This document shows, piece by piece, positions 50,953 to 61,326 of a stretch of DNA of 64,000 nucleotides (positions within the stretch are counted from its first letter, which is position 1; the number at the start of each line of letters is the position of its first letter). The DNA is from Sialis fuliginosa (Eukaryota; Arthropoda; Insecta; Megaloptera; Sialidae): positions 21,452,001 through 21,516,000 of the forward strand of contig OY540810.1 in assembly GCA_961205875.1 (NCBI GenBank), read 5' to 3'. The position numbers were made by a program, and so were the translations under genes. A model generated the notes under the pieces. It saw only the letters and a list, made by a program, of their open reading frames with translations. It had not been told where the DNA came from and made no database searches.

Positions 50953-51396
50953 CAAGGTAGTCTCATCAGCTCCTTGACCAATCAACGTTTGTGCGGGAAT
51001 TAACGTCACCACGAAGGCATATTCATATGTTATAAATGTATAATAGAAAATCAGTTACAAAAAATTCCTTTATTTATTCTTGTTTTCGGATTTTTTTATA
51101 TTTTAACAAAACATACAATCAAAGAAGTACAAATTCGATATTGCAAAATCAGAAAAAGCTGTCAGAATCACATAACGTAGACCAAATTGTCTGCGATGGC
51201 TTTTTTAATGATTTTGCAATGTCGAATTTATACTTCTTTGTATGTAAATATCAAAAAATACTAAAATAAGAATTAATAAAGGATTCTTTTGTAATTGATA
51301 TTCTATTATACATTTATAACAATTGAATATGTCTTCGTGGTGACGTCAATTCCCGCACCAACGCTGATTGGTCAAGGAGCTGATGAGACTACTTTG
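50953..51396. mobile_element. Near-complete palindrome (foldback), 444 bp
   Basis: The ends CAAGGTAGTCTCATCAGCTC and GAGCTGATGAGACTACTTTG are inverted, and pairing continues inward (GCGGGAATTAACGTCACCAC with GTGGTGACGTCAATTCCCGC) to a centre near 51180. The 77-codon ORF inside is a product of the palindrome. No protein-coding capacity is evident. Confidence 0.75.
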
Positions 51397-52080
51397 CCTT
51401 TATATACCTTGAATAAAACTCATTGTATTATAAATGGGACTAATTAAGCTATCTCCTGGCGTTTTATTTATTACTTTACGATTACTAGTTCCGAAAATAT
51501 ATGCTAAGTTTAAAAATATAGTATATTATATAAATGAGGAAACATTACATTATTCCCTATTAATTGTATTAATATAATTAATTATTTCTTAAAAACCAAT
51601 TGTGATTAAATGAATGTAGATTCGAGCTTTGGCTAAAACATGTATGATTTAATGTACAACTCTATGAAATCTCCCTTGTGCCGTGGTGTTTACTTGATAA
51701 AGCGCAGAATTAAATTTTGTAGGCGTGCCATTTCGCTCCGGAATGTTTTTATGAATATACAAAAAGTGACTATTCCATTGATGTAAATAGTTTAAATTGT
51801 TAAGATTGTTATCAAACGACCTCAACTTACAAACGGACGAAAGTTTTATTTTTCATATTAAATTATACTTTAATATTTAATCTGTCGGTGCCTTTACTAA
51901 AACAACAGGATGTTGTTTCATAAAACAATTAAACAAGAATTATCGTGTTTTATTTAATTATGTAAAGAATTGTACACAGGGTGGCCCATTTTTGCAATTT
52001 CACACACATGTAGATATTATCTGTCTAACTATTGTGTGCTATTATTCTTTTAAATATAATGTAACATTGAAAGATATTCT

Positions 52081-52162
52081 GTCGGAGTCGTTGGTAGGAG
52101 TCAAAGGAATTTTGGGTTGTGTCGGAGTCGGTGAAAAGTTACTGACTCCAACTCAGATAGTT
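52081..52162. repeat. GGAGTCG-rich repeat fragment
   Basis: TCGGAGTCGTTGGTAGGAGTC is represented here by GTCGGAGTCG, GGAGTCAAAGG and GTCGGAGTCGG, and is followed by GACTCCAACTC. It looks like a low-complexity transposon fragment. Confidence 0.4.
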
Positions 52163-52327
52163 GATATAACTTAAAAATGTATATTAATAATCCTATGTAC
52201 ATTGCTACCCTATTTGTGAATATCTACTATGATCGACCCATGAGCTTATACCATAGAGATCTAATATCTTTATGGGTCACACCTATTCTCACTTGATTCC
52301 TCATATACCCAGACAAACAACTTATTA

Positions 52328-52639
52328 ACCCCTCGAACCTTGAGCTCCTGAACTTTCTTGTAGCGTGACTCTGAGTTCCTGAGCTCCAAGCTCTATGACC
52401 AGAGATTATTATTAAATTTTTGAGGTGATATGATGATTTTATTTAATATTTTATTATAGAAACATAAATGTTATGAAAACATAAAATAACAAAAGGTTAT
52501 CGCCAGAATTCAACAGATGCAGAATGAATAAAAAGTCTAGATTCAACCAGATATAACTGGTTCTAATTATATTTGATCCCTAACCTTTTGAACCCCAAGC
52601 TCCTGGACTTACTGGCAGCGTAGCCCTAAACTCCTGAGT
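52328..52639. repeat. Imperfect direct repeat, 60-bp units 250 bp apart
   Basis: Unit 1 (52328-52387) and unit 2 (52577-52639) share the order CCCT-(C/A)-GAACC-TTGAGCTCCTG-AACTT-x-GTAGCGTGACTC-TGAGTTCCTGAG. The spacer is AT-rich. The origin is unknown. Confidence 0.5.
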
Positions 52640-53419
52640 AGCAGGTCGGTATATCGGCCAATATGGTACAAAGGGTTAAACAACAAGAAGAAGAGAAAAT
52701 TGAGGAAGTCCAGTTGACAATAAACAAATGATGATGATGAAAATACAACGAACATGGTCTACTATTCTCGGTAACAAACAACTACTCGTAGTAATAGATA
52801 ATTAAATTTAAATAAAATTCAATTTGGTAAATCAATTCAATGAATTCACTTTAAAACTGTTTCATCCGTTTCACAATGAATCCATTAACTAACTTTAGTT
52901 GTATATTAGTAATTATGCATTGCCTGAGAATAATCATACAATAAATTTTAATTAAATTGTCACAATTGAAAAAAATCGATACCAGAAACTTTTGTTATTT
53001 ATTACAGTTTACAGAACTATTTGCTGAATGCTGTTAAACAACAATTCTTCAAATATTCTGCATTCGCTATTTGTCATCTTGCAGACAACTTTTTGTGGGT
53101 CTGTATTTGATAAAACATTATTTGCATAAAGACGAGTTCAATCACTAAAACGACAGCTGCTAGCCCCGTGGGGAGTATTTGTCTAGATGAATTTCTCATT
53201 AGACGACATTTGAAAATAATACATTCCTATGAAATATACCTAGAATTTATGCGCGTCTCTGCTCGCGATATACATTAATATATTGTTGTAACATAACGAC
53301 GAATTTGTCGGGCATGTAAAGTTATGTAGAAATAAGAGGAGCTCATGTTGAAACTGATGTATTATTCATAGTATTTCTCGTATGAAAAATATCATCTTGT
53401 CTGGGTTATGTCCATATAT

Positions 53420-53662
53420 TCATGGTATAGAAGTAAAATTAAGAAACCTTCCTGTAATATAATCATTAGCATACATATAGAATATACCAATATTGTCTAT
53501 TTTAATACTGAATTTGTAATTTTCGTACAGGACTCTTGAGTATACAATGGTAGGTTCCATCAATGTTAAAATTGGATTCGATAGAATTATTCTCATAGAT
53601 AACGAATTTTTTGGTGTTTTTAATATTTTTTCATCAATTTTAAGACGATATTGTTCTGACAT
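53420..53662 (-). CDS. Unidentified 80-codon ORF in an intron of gene A
   Basis: The ORF starts MSEQYRLKIDEKILK and includes a YENYKFSIKIDN segment. Its composition, rich in charged and polar residues with few runs of one residue, is more protein-like than most AT-rich ORFs here. No splice sites or known domain are evident. It may be an intronless gene fragment, a mobile-element remnant or chance. Confidence 0.2.
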   Translation of the reverse strand: MSEQYRLKIDEKILKTPKNSLSMRIILSNPILTLMEPTIVYSRVLYENYKFSIKIDNIGIFYMYANDYITGRFLNFTSIP

Positions 53663-54105
53663 ATTTTTCGCTAAAATGCAATCCTAATTTGTTATTAATT
53701 AATGAAAGTTGTGATTTTGTCGAAGAAACACATGTTCGTATACTAATTGCAGAATCTATAATTTTTTTTCAAAGTAGTACTCCCCAATCAGTAAGTACTT
53801 TTTATAATCTTGCGAGATGTATGTCATTTCTTTTACAATTAATTAACCGTAAAAGATAGATCTAATTAAATGGAATTGCTTTTAGTCCTAGATGCGTATT
53901 TAAATAAACTACAGTAGAACTTCCCTAAACGTATACACTTGGAGTCTGATAACCAATTTAAAAGTAAATTTCCCCTCTACATGCTATTTTTACATTACAA
54001 AAACTCATCTCACATCAAATTAAAGTTCAACTACTTTTGGTTTGAGTGTAATATTTTCATTAAAAAAGATTTATATTCGGTATTACAGTCAAGCTAATAA
54101 AATTT

Positions 54106-54357
54106 GCTAGCTTTCAAACACTTCAAACAGGATATCAAACTTATATGACAGTTATATTTGAGTTTTTGATAGATAGTTGCATGCGCAGTAAGTTGGATTT
54201 TACCGTTTTTACTGATAGTTAGTAAATACACTTTAGTAAATATACTTTACATAGTACATATCTTTGGTTTTACTTACTATACATGCAACTAACTGTCAAA
54301 AATTCCAAGAGAACTGTCGTATAAGTTTGATACCTCGTTTGAAAGTGTTTGCAAGGC
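54106..54357. mobile_element. CAAGCACTTTCAA family, copy 2, nearly palindromic
   Basis: The left arm is GCTAGCTTTCAAACACTTC, then TATCAAACTTATATGACAG. The right arm is CTGTCGTATAAGTTTGATA, then CGTTTGAAAGTGTTTGC. The centre adds a second inverted pair (GATAGTTGCATG with CATGCAACTAAC). Confidence 0.6.
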
Positions 54358-54536
54358 TGTAATACTAGTAGTGACAGTTACAAACACAATTCAAAACTGA
54401 ACATAACCTTAAATTATTGTCTAGTAATGAGGAAATATATAAGGAGACAGTATGTATTTAATAAAGGTTGTACTGTATATATAATGGCTATAAATAAATT
54501 AAATAAAAAAATGTTACATAATGGATGTATACTTAC

Positions 54537-54611
54537 ACATATTTGGTCTGCACAAATCTTCTCTACGTTGGAGACATGATGGTGCAGTAACTCTTCGCAG
54601 AAGAACCAGCA
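54537..54611 (-). CDS. Gene A, internal exon: cysteine-rich segment
   Basis: This is a 75-base exon on the minus strand, read from 54611 down to 54537. It is preceded by a good acceptor (TTGTTACAG) and followed by a consensus donor (GTAAGTAT). Read in phase 0 it gives 25 residues beginning CWFFCEELL and ending KICADQIC, with four cysteines spaced C-x3-C-x14-C-x4-C. Both ends are at codon boundaries, which fits the phase-0 start of the next exon at 44647. Joined, the two give a six-cysteine segment directly before a fibronectin III-like domain. An upstream exon with the start codon and probably a signal peptide must exist, but I did not find it. The downstream intron is about 9.9 kb. The product family is not certain; a cysteine-rich segment before FnIII domains also occurs in the Sevenless/ROS1 ectodomain and in anosmin, but no closer match can be claimed. 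Confidence 0.6.
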
Positions 54612-55348
54612 CTGTAACAATTCAAGATTGTATTATTCATGTTGCTAATCAAATATGCATCTAGAGATAAGCATCAAAGTGTTTTCTAAAGATGTCGTTA
54701 GTGGTTATGTTACAAAGGTCAACCAAGCTACTACGTCATATTTGTATTATACATATAATAGAAGATATATTTACATTTTCTAGTACTTTAAAAAATCTAT
54801 ATTGTCCAATATTGTAGCATTTGTATGAACAAATTTGTACATATACAAATACTAGAATATGATTGTAGATGATCAAATAAAATGTTTCATACTTAATAAA
54901 TCCCATAGAAACCATAATGTCACATTTTTTGTCCCTATGAATTGCAAACTCACGACACAATGACCAATAAAACTGAAACTAATTATTGAAGCTTCGTCTT
55001 GAAGGATATCATATTGTATTTTTTGGAATCGAGTATTGTTCTGTCAGCACGACCTCTATAATCTGTATCTGTATAATATATAAATGCTATCGTATTTTTG
55101 TAAGTTGAAAATCTAAAGACATGAATTTAAAAAAAAGTTATTTACATAAATATTTCATACTTGCAGCAAACTAAAAATTAACTATTAACTGTTGTATGCA
55201 TTCTTATATCTTTAAGAAGCCACCAAAAAAGAAATATTTTCTGTAATATGATTTAATTGTATGTAACAGTTTTCTCGAATGTCAATAAAAAAACAAATAA
55301 AGAGATTTTATTAGAACTAAGGTATTTTAAAGGTTATTCGATAATTCA

Positions 55349-55489
55349 ATGAATTTACAGACTGAAAAAATAATTCTTTGTGTAAAAATGTTTCCGAGAT
55401 GCCAAAATTGTACAAAGAACAAAAACACCGGGCAAGTCAAAGGGAAGTACGTCTGTCATGGATGTTCTTTGGAAGACGCTCAAGTATAG
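55349..55489 (+). CDS. Small ORF with zinc-ribbon-like cysteines
   Basis: A 46-codon plus-strand ORF contains RCQNCTKNKNTG then YVCHGCSLED, giving C-x2-C and C-x2-C pairs 13 residues apart. This spacing is compatible with a zinc ribbon such as those at the C-termini of some transposases (piggyBac-type proteins end in a cysteine-rich domain). An acceptor-like TTTACAG lies just inside the ORF. A transposon relic is the simplest guess; it could also be an exon. Confidence 0.25.
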   Translation: MNLQTEKIILCVKMFPRCQNCTKNKNTGQVKGKYVCHGCSLEDAQV

Positions 55490-55742
55490 ACATGCATCCA
55501 GGGTAGTACTAACTAATTATTACATACAGTTAAACTTTAAAAATATTTCATATGTTTCCTATAGAAAAATAATTGAAGTTATTATTTAAACAGATTTAAG
55601 GTTTCCACGAGAGTAAGCTACATTTATTTTAATATTTTCGAGTGTAAACAAGTAACAAGGAAAGGTCAACAGCTAGCGACACAGTTGCGACTTTGCTGTA
55701 GTTAAAATTACATCTATAGTCACTTTTTCGCTATTTATTCAT

Positions 55743-56012
55743 TATAAAAAATCATAAATGTTTCGGCTCCTATGCAAGATATGGATTGGACGAGACCAAT
55801 TACAAACCTTCATCTGTGATATGGGGCTAAATATTGTTTTGTCTCTATTTCGCTACTTGTTTAATATATAAAATCGTAAATATCTCGGCTCCTATGCGAG
55901 ATAGGGAAGTGAGATTTTTCCCCCTAGAATCCTTTGATCCCGTAGGATTTTTCCCGCTGGATCAAACGAGACCAATAACAAATCTCCATCTGTGACAGGG
56001 GGCGAAATATTG
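55743..56012. repeat. Two-unit tandem repeat
   Basis: Unit 1 (55743-55836) and unit 2 (55866-56012) share TCGGCTCCTATGC, AGATA, GACGAGACCAAT/ACGAGACCAAT, ACAAA-C-TTCATCTGTGA and GGGGC-AAATATTG. Unit 2 has about 55 extra bases with duplicated GATTTTTCCC words. Confidence 0.6.
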
Positions 56013-56479
56013 AAGTTCGGTTATGTGTACAAAATCGTATAAAAATGATCAATCTTTTTTATGCTATTTTAAAGATTAGGGAGTATATAGATGGTTTAAT
56101 TTTAAATTGGACTATAATCTATTACTATTATTTCCGGAGTTATTAGCTTTCAAAAAGTTGGATTCGGGATGAGCCTATAGTATTGCCGGGAAAGACGTTG
56201 TTCTACGTCAAAAATAACTGATTCGTTAAATAAAATTAAATAATAGTTTGCTAGTAAAAATTAATAATTATTGGTATTATTAGTATCTATATCAAAAACA
56301 TGTTATATGTGATTTAAGAAAATGTAAATGAACTTATCATATAACAGAAGTCATTAAAACAAAAATAATACGTATATCGATACTAAAGATACCGCAATAT
56401 TTTATATGTTATAATTATTTTAAAATAAATACCGTTCATAGCACTTAAGATACATTAAGTGACCTATTAAAACAAAAAG

Positions 56480-56659
56480 AATATAACGAACTATCAGATA
56501 GCCAGCCCCGAGACAGATTCGCCCCAGGCATTTGACTGGCAGCACGCCCCTGCAGCGCACAGAAAGATCGACCGGGCGTGGTCGCGTTCGCTCGGCCGAG
56601 TTCGTGTCCCACAACGTCACCGTCGACGCCTCCGCGATCTCTGCCGCTATTGTCGCGGA
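56480..56659. promoter_or_regulatory. GC-rich island after gene C stop
   Basis: This stretch of about 180 bases is strongly GC- and CpG-rich inside very AT-rich DNA. Several frames on both strands are open through it. It could be a promoter for a neighbouring gene (gene A still lacks its first exon and runs leftward from here), a GC-rich 3' UTR, or an in-frame extension of gene C. No start codon with a convincing signal peptide and splice donor was found in it. Confidence 0.3.
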
Positions 56660-56758
56660 TCAATTGTTTTTAAGAATTTGGCGAACGCGTTCCATTGTTT
56701 CGTTGATCTTATCGATAATGGCCTTTCGGTCATCTCGTAGTGTTAATGCTATTACGAA
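56660..56758 (-). CDS. Gene C, probable last coding exon
   Basis: A good acceptor (TTGTAAATCATTTCAG) on the minus strand is followed by 32 codons and a TGA stop (56662-56660). Only one of the three frames after the acceptor is open: it starts FVIALTLRDDRK and ends VRQILKNN. The middle (KAIIDKINETMERVRQIL) is charged with regularly spaced hydrophobic residues and would form an amphipathic helix or coiled coil. I do not recognise the protein. No upstream exon in phase 0 was found between 56.8 and 64 kb, so the rest of the gene probably lies beyond the window or is too short to see. The DNA after the stop is GC-rich and stays open in the same frame for about 79 more codons. Confidence 0.4.
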   Translation of the reverse strand, partial: FVIALTLRDDRKAIIDKINETMERVRQILKNN

Positions 56759-58043
56759 CTGAAATGATTTACAATCGATAAGCGGAAACGCTGCATTATG
56801 TATATTAGTCACCGCGGTGATGAGAGATACTTGTCGAAATATATCATGTCTGAAACACATGATTGCTTTCAGGAAATTTCAACACGAATAAAAATTCAGG
56901 TTCAACTTTTCATTAGGGTGAAATGGAGTAAATGCATTACTGGGGTAGATGTAATAAATATCCATTATTTTTTCTATATAAGAAACAATTTGCTATCTCT
57001 TAAAATATTCCTATTTAAACTCAATAAAATAAAAAGCAAAGTTGATTTAAAATTTTGAATTTTATTTATATTAAGTATAATTATTTTCATGTATAAATTC
57101 TGTTTAGCCGGAAATATGTCAACTTTGTAAAATAACTCGGGCAGCATCTCAATTTAAAAAAAAATACAAAAGATGTTTACATATAATCTACTTAACTTAT
57201 TTCAGAAATGTTTTAACATTTGGTATTCAACTTATTTTGCTTAAATAAATTAAATAATATTTTTCTCAAAAGAAAAAATTCCTGAAAGTCAAAAATTCTG
57301 TAGTTACTTTGTTAAATGTCTTGGAAAAATGAATTCGGATAATATAAAAAAAATGTTTCAGACAAAAGTTGCTTGTTTTTCGAAGAATAAAATACGGCAA
57401 TAAAACATTTGATAAACAAAAGTTAAAATCACTTCTAGTTAAAGCGGAAATAATAGAAAATAAAAATTATGATATTAAAAATAGTTAGAAAAATTTCCAA
57501 AATGATCGCCATCATAAATAAAGTAAATAAGTAAAATTATAAACTAAATAATACAATAATATTGCTGTGCAATAATAAATATCAACCTACAAAACAATTT
57601 ATAGAATTTTTAATTAAAACATCAAACGATCTAACAGACTTTTTAATTTTTTTTTAAATGCATCATTGGAAAAATATATGTATGTTTTATCTATGAACAC
57701 ATACGTACAAAACTTACAACATGCATACTTGATTTATTGATGTGAACCTCAACATTTTAATTAGTTGATGTAGAAATGTATATGTATGTTTATTCAGATA
57801 AAATACAGAATATCCAAGAAATTGTTTTTAGTTTTTCATTCAGATTCTATATTTACTATTTTAAAACAAATAAATAAAAACATGTACCTATTATACCTAT
57901 TTCATTTTATATTATTATTTATAGTGTGTTGCTTCTAAATAATAATTATAATAAACATATGCCGAGTTCTAACTTCTACATTAAACTAACAATAAGTTTA
58001 TATCTCAATTAATTTACTAAAACTAACATTTTTGTACTTGGTA

Positions 58044-58212
58044 CAGTGTCGTAACCAAAATTATTGCCGAATGACCTTTTTTATCTTCATTTCTCAAAAT
58101 TATCAATATTCCGATATTTTCAAATTACCCTCTGATACATTTTGCATAGCCTCTTTACTACTCACCACAGGCCCTTCTGCCCCCCCCCCCCCTCCCCTAG
58201 TTACGCCGCTCA
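58044..58212. mobile_element. hAT-like MITE with C run
   Basis: CAGTGTCGTAACCAAAAT at the left and CCCTAGTTACGCCGCTC at the right are inverted, diverged hAT-like ends, and a C run lies near 58180. The plus-strand ORF over it is not a gene. Confidence 0.5.
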
Positions 58213-58248
58213 CCTGGCACAAACAAACTGTATTCTATAGTATTTGTA

Positions 58249-58553
58249 TTTGCTTGAGTGCAAATGCAAATTAGCTTCCAGCTAAGACTATCTGTTAGGT
58301 ATTAAATATTAATGACAACACACTCACAGATGTAGCGAATGAAATCATACATATCATAACCTTGACGCATGCGCAATAAGTACAATCAGCGACTTAAAAT
58401 AAGTGCTGTCAAGTGTACCTCATAAAATGTATAGCATTTATATTACTATACATTTATTACCACTGCTTTAAAATATCGAGCAGTTTCATAACAATTTGAC
58501 ACCTAGCATGTAGCGTTAGCTGGAAGCTAATTTTCATTTGCACTCAAGTAAAT
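58249..58553. mobile_element. Inverted-repeat element, GCTTGAGTGCAAATG arms
   Basis: The left arm TTGCTTGAGTGCAAATGC, then TTAGCTTCCAGCTAA (58249-58286) pairs with the right arm TTAGCTGGAAGCTAA, then CATTTGCACTCAAGTAAA (58516-58553). A TTATAATACCGG word follows the right arm, as it does after the element at 15848-16036. Confidence 0.6.
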
Positions 58554-58879
58554 CTTTTATAATACCGGGCATTGATCTGTTAAATAAATTAAAGCGTAAT
58601 ATCTAAATGATAATTTTATATTTCGTATATTAAAAACCAATGAATAAAATAAGCATTATTTAGGCCACCCCTGCTGGTGAAAATCTCGTGCTATACCCAC
58701 CAAGCTGAATAAGAATTACAACAATAATTCATAAAGGTTAATCAACTCATTGGGCGACCCTTTTCTTAACTTGTAATCATGATAATGTAATAACAGTGCA
58801 CTCTTCAATATAATACACAGACTGGCTTAAGTAGGAGGTATTATTGGTACAGCACGAGCACACAAACACTCACATTCAT

Positions 58880-58893
58880 ACACACACACACAC
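58880..58893. repeat. AC microsatellite
   Basis: A short AC run in an otherwise ACAC-rich segment. Confidence 0.6.
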
Positions 58894-60264
58894 TTCCACA
58901 TCCACCCACATCGCTTAGACAACAATAATCCTTTTTACGATTGATATTGTTTATCATTTCAAGGTTTTGTTTTTAGATGGATTATTCTGTAATATGTAGT
59001 AGGTGGTAGGTTTTAATAATTTTTATATTTTTTGTATTTATTTCAACAAGAATAATCAAAATATGATGATTTATTTGCTCATGCCAGAGTTTAATCCGAT
59101 GAAGTGATTCAATAAACATATTTTTGGTATCATTTTTTCATAGGTACTTAAAAAGGTATCAAAATCGAAAAATAGATTATGTGATTTAATTAAAATAAAT
59201 TTTTACTTAAGAACAAGAATTCAGTATCATTATTACTTTTGAGGTGATGCACAGTGGGGTATTGTATACCCAAATCTGGCCAAAAGTCGGAAATCCCAAT
59301 GTTACATTTGGTTATTCTTATTATTTGTAGGTATCTGATATAATGATAGACAGAGTATTAAAAATCAAACCTTCGCGCTTCTTAGCTTCAGCAGAAAAAT
59401 ACCACAACAGTCATAAGTTACTCCTTGTGCTAACAGTTCGTTCTGTACTCTCGACAACATTAAAATTCATGTCTGTTCTCAAAATTATTTTGTTGGGTAT
59501 CTTGGAAAGCTTACGTTGGTCATAAAAAGTTTGCAATGAAAGATTCGTGTTTTTCCACGTAGAATAAGATTACTAAATAAAAATTATAAGTTCCTATTTA
59601 AAAAAATGTTGTTGACCTTCAAATATCCTTGAAGGCCACGATAAAATAACAAATAAATATTACTGTTCGATTACCTCCTCACAACCAAACAATTTTTGAT
59701 TTAAACATTTTTTTTAAATATGCGATTTTTCTGAGATAAAAATCTGAAGCACTTTAAATGCCCCAGCCTGTATATTCTTTCAAATAAAAAGTGTAATAAT
59801 AAACAATGAAGAATTAAATGAAATTATAGTAGTTCCAAGAAAAGACAACGCAAAGAGAATTGTATCAAAATAAATTTCCAAATTTCCAAACCTGATTGCA
59901 GTTTTATTAATTCAGTATTTTGTATTATACATGGAGCAACTCTTGGCCAATCTCAATTACTCCTTAAACACAAACGCATCATTAAGTATTCCAGGAACAG
60001 GCATTGTGTGGTTGCAATACATGTAGATGTAAGAAGCCGCTCACGACAATTTGTCGTATTTGAACGTTGTTTATTCATTATCCTTGCTGTGAAACACAAT
60101 ATCCTTATTAGAATGCACCGCGAACGGGGAGACGTGGGTGGAAACGAACACTTATTAATGATAACAAAAACTCATGGGAATATTGCTCGTCGTGTAAATG
60201 TGGTATAGGGAAGCGTTATAGCGCATTTGAGCCTTTTGGATTTTGTTATGCAGAAATATTGTTA

Positions 60265-61326
60265 GGGGTAAGCGACGAGCGAAATAGACTGTCTGAAATC
60301 GAAAGTCTCGGTTTTAAATGATTACTACATAATAAGTAACAACTTACTGATGGATATTAATATGAATATACAGGGTGGCGCAACGAAAACGAAACGGTCG
60401 CGTTTTTGGTCAGTTAAAATAAGATTTTATAAAAACGCTCGAACACGTCGATTTTGTTTTCAAGGGGGACATCTTTTGCAATAAAATTTTTGCAAGAATC
60501 TTTTCAACCCTTTGCGTTATGAGCACAACCCTTAAAATTTTAAATAGCATGATAGGACAAGTGATACCTCATTTGAAAGGTTTTTTCATTCTAAACAAGG
60601 TGCATTTATTTTCTGATCAACAATACAACAATTTACAACTAAAATTCAAAACAAAGTAAGCTTATTTTCTTATCTGATAATTCACAAAAATTTACTAACA
60701 TCCAAAACTTTAATTAATTCAATAAATGTTCAAATTGAGCTCATACAAAAATACAAATTATGCTCAAAATTATTTCTCACTTGTTGAAACGTTTGGTAAA
60801 TTGGCGACATTCCTCGAAAATAAGCCTACTTTGTTTTGAATTTTAGTTGTAAGTTGTTGTTTTGTTGATCAGAAAATAAATGCATTCATTGAACAACAAA
60901 TGTAAATAAATTGACTAAAATTCAACAGATTTGAAAAAAACAAACAAAAAGCACCTTGTTTAGAATGAAAAAACCTTTCAAATGAGGTATCACTTGTCCT
61001 ATCATGCTATTTAAAATTTTAAGGGGTTGTGCTCATAACGCAAAGGGTTGAAAAGATTCTTGCAAAAATTTTATTGCAAAAGATGTCCCCCTTGAAAGCA
61101 AAATCGACGTGTTCGAGCGTTTTTTCAAAATCTTATTTTAACTGACCAAAAACGCGACCGTTTCGTTTTCGTTGCGCCAACCTGTATATAAGATTCGTTA
61201 GTTACGTTTTCTTTTTTAGAAAAAATCCACACGAGACTTTTATACAAGACGAGACATGCTTAATGTTACACGAGACGAAACCGAGTCATAACTTCAGTCA
61301 CAATAACCTTGCCGTGTGTGCAGCCC
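60265..61326. mobile_element. GAGACGAG MITE interrupted by a foldback
   Basis: The left end GGGGTAAGCGACGAGC and right end CCGTGTGTGCAGCCC match the family ends, with TA on both sides (60263-60264 and 61327-61328). The internal GAGACGAG words are split by the foldback at 60371-61184. Without that insert about 245 bp remain, so it is also internally deleted. Confidence 0.5.
60371..61184. mobile_element. Large foldback element with about 300-bp inverted arms
   Basis: The ends are CAGGGTGGCGCAACGAAAAC and GTTTTCGTTGCGCCAACCTG. The arms stay nearly identical inward (CATGATAGGACAAGTGATAC with GTATCACTTGTCCTATCATG) to about 60670 and 60818, with an extra block of about 60 bases in the right arm. 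The flanks are TATA (60367-60370 and 61185-61188), suggesting a 4-bp target duplication. No ORF is present. Confidence 0.75.

Noticed and set aside
59343..59525. 60-codon plus ORF and an antisense frame reading ELLAQGVTYDCC
   Set aside because: Neither strand has paired splice sites or a recognisable domain.
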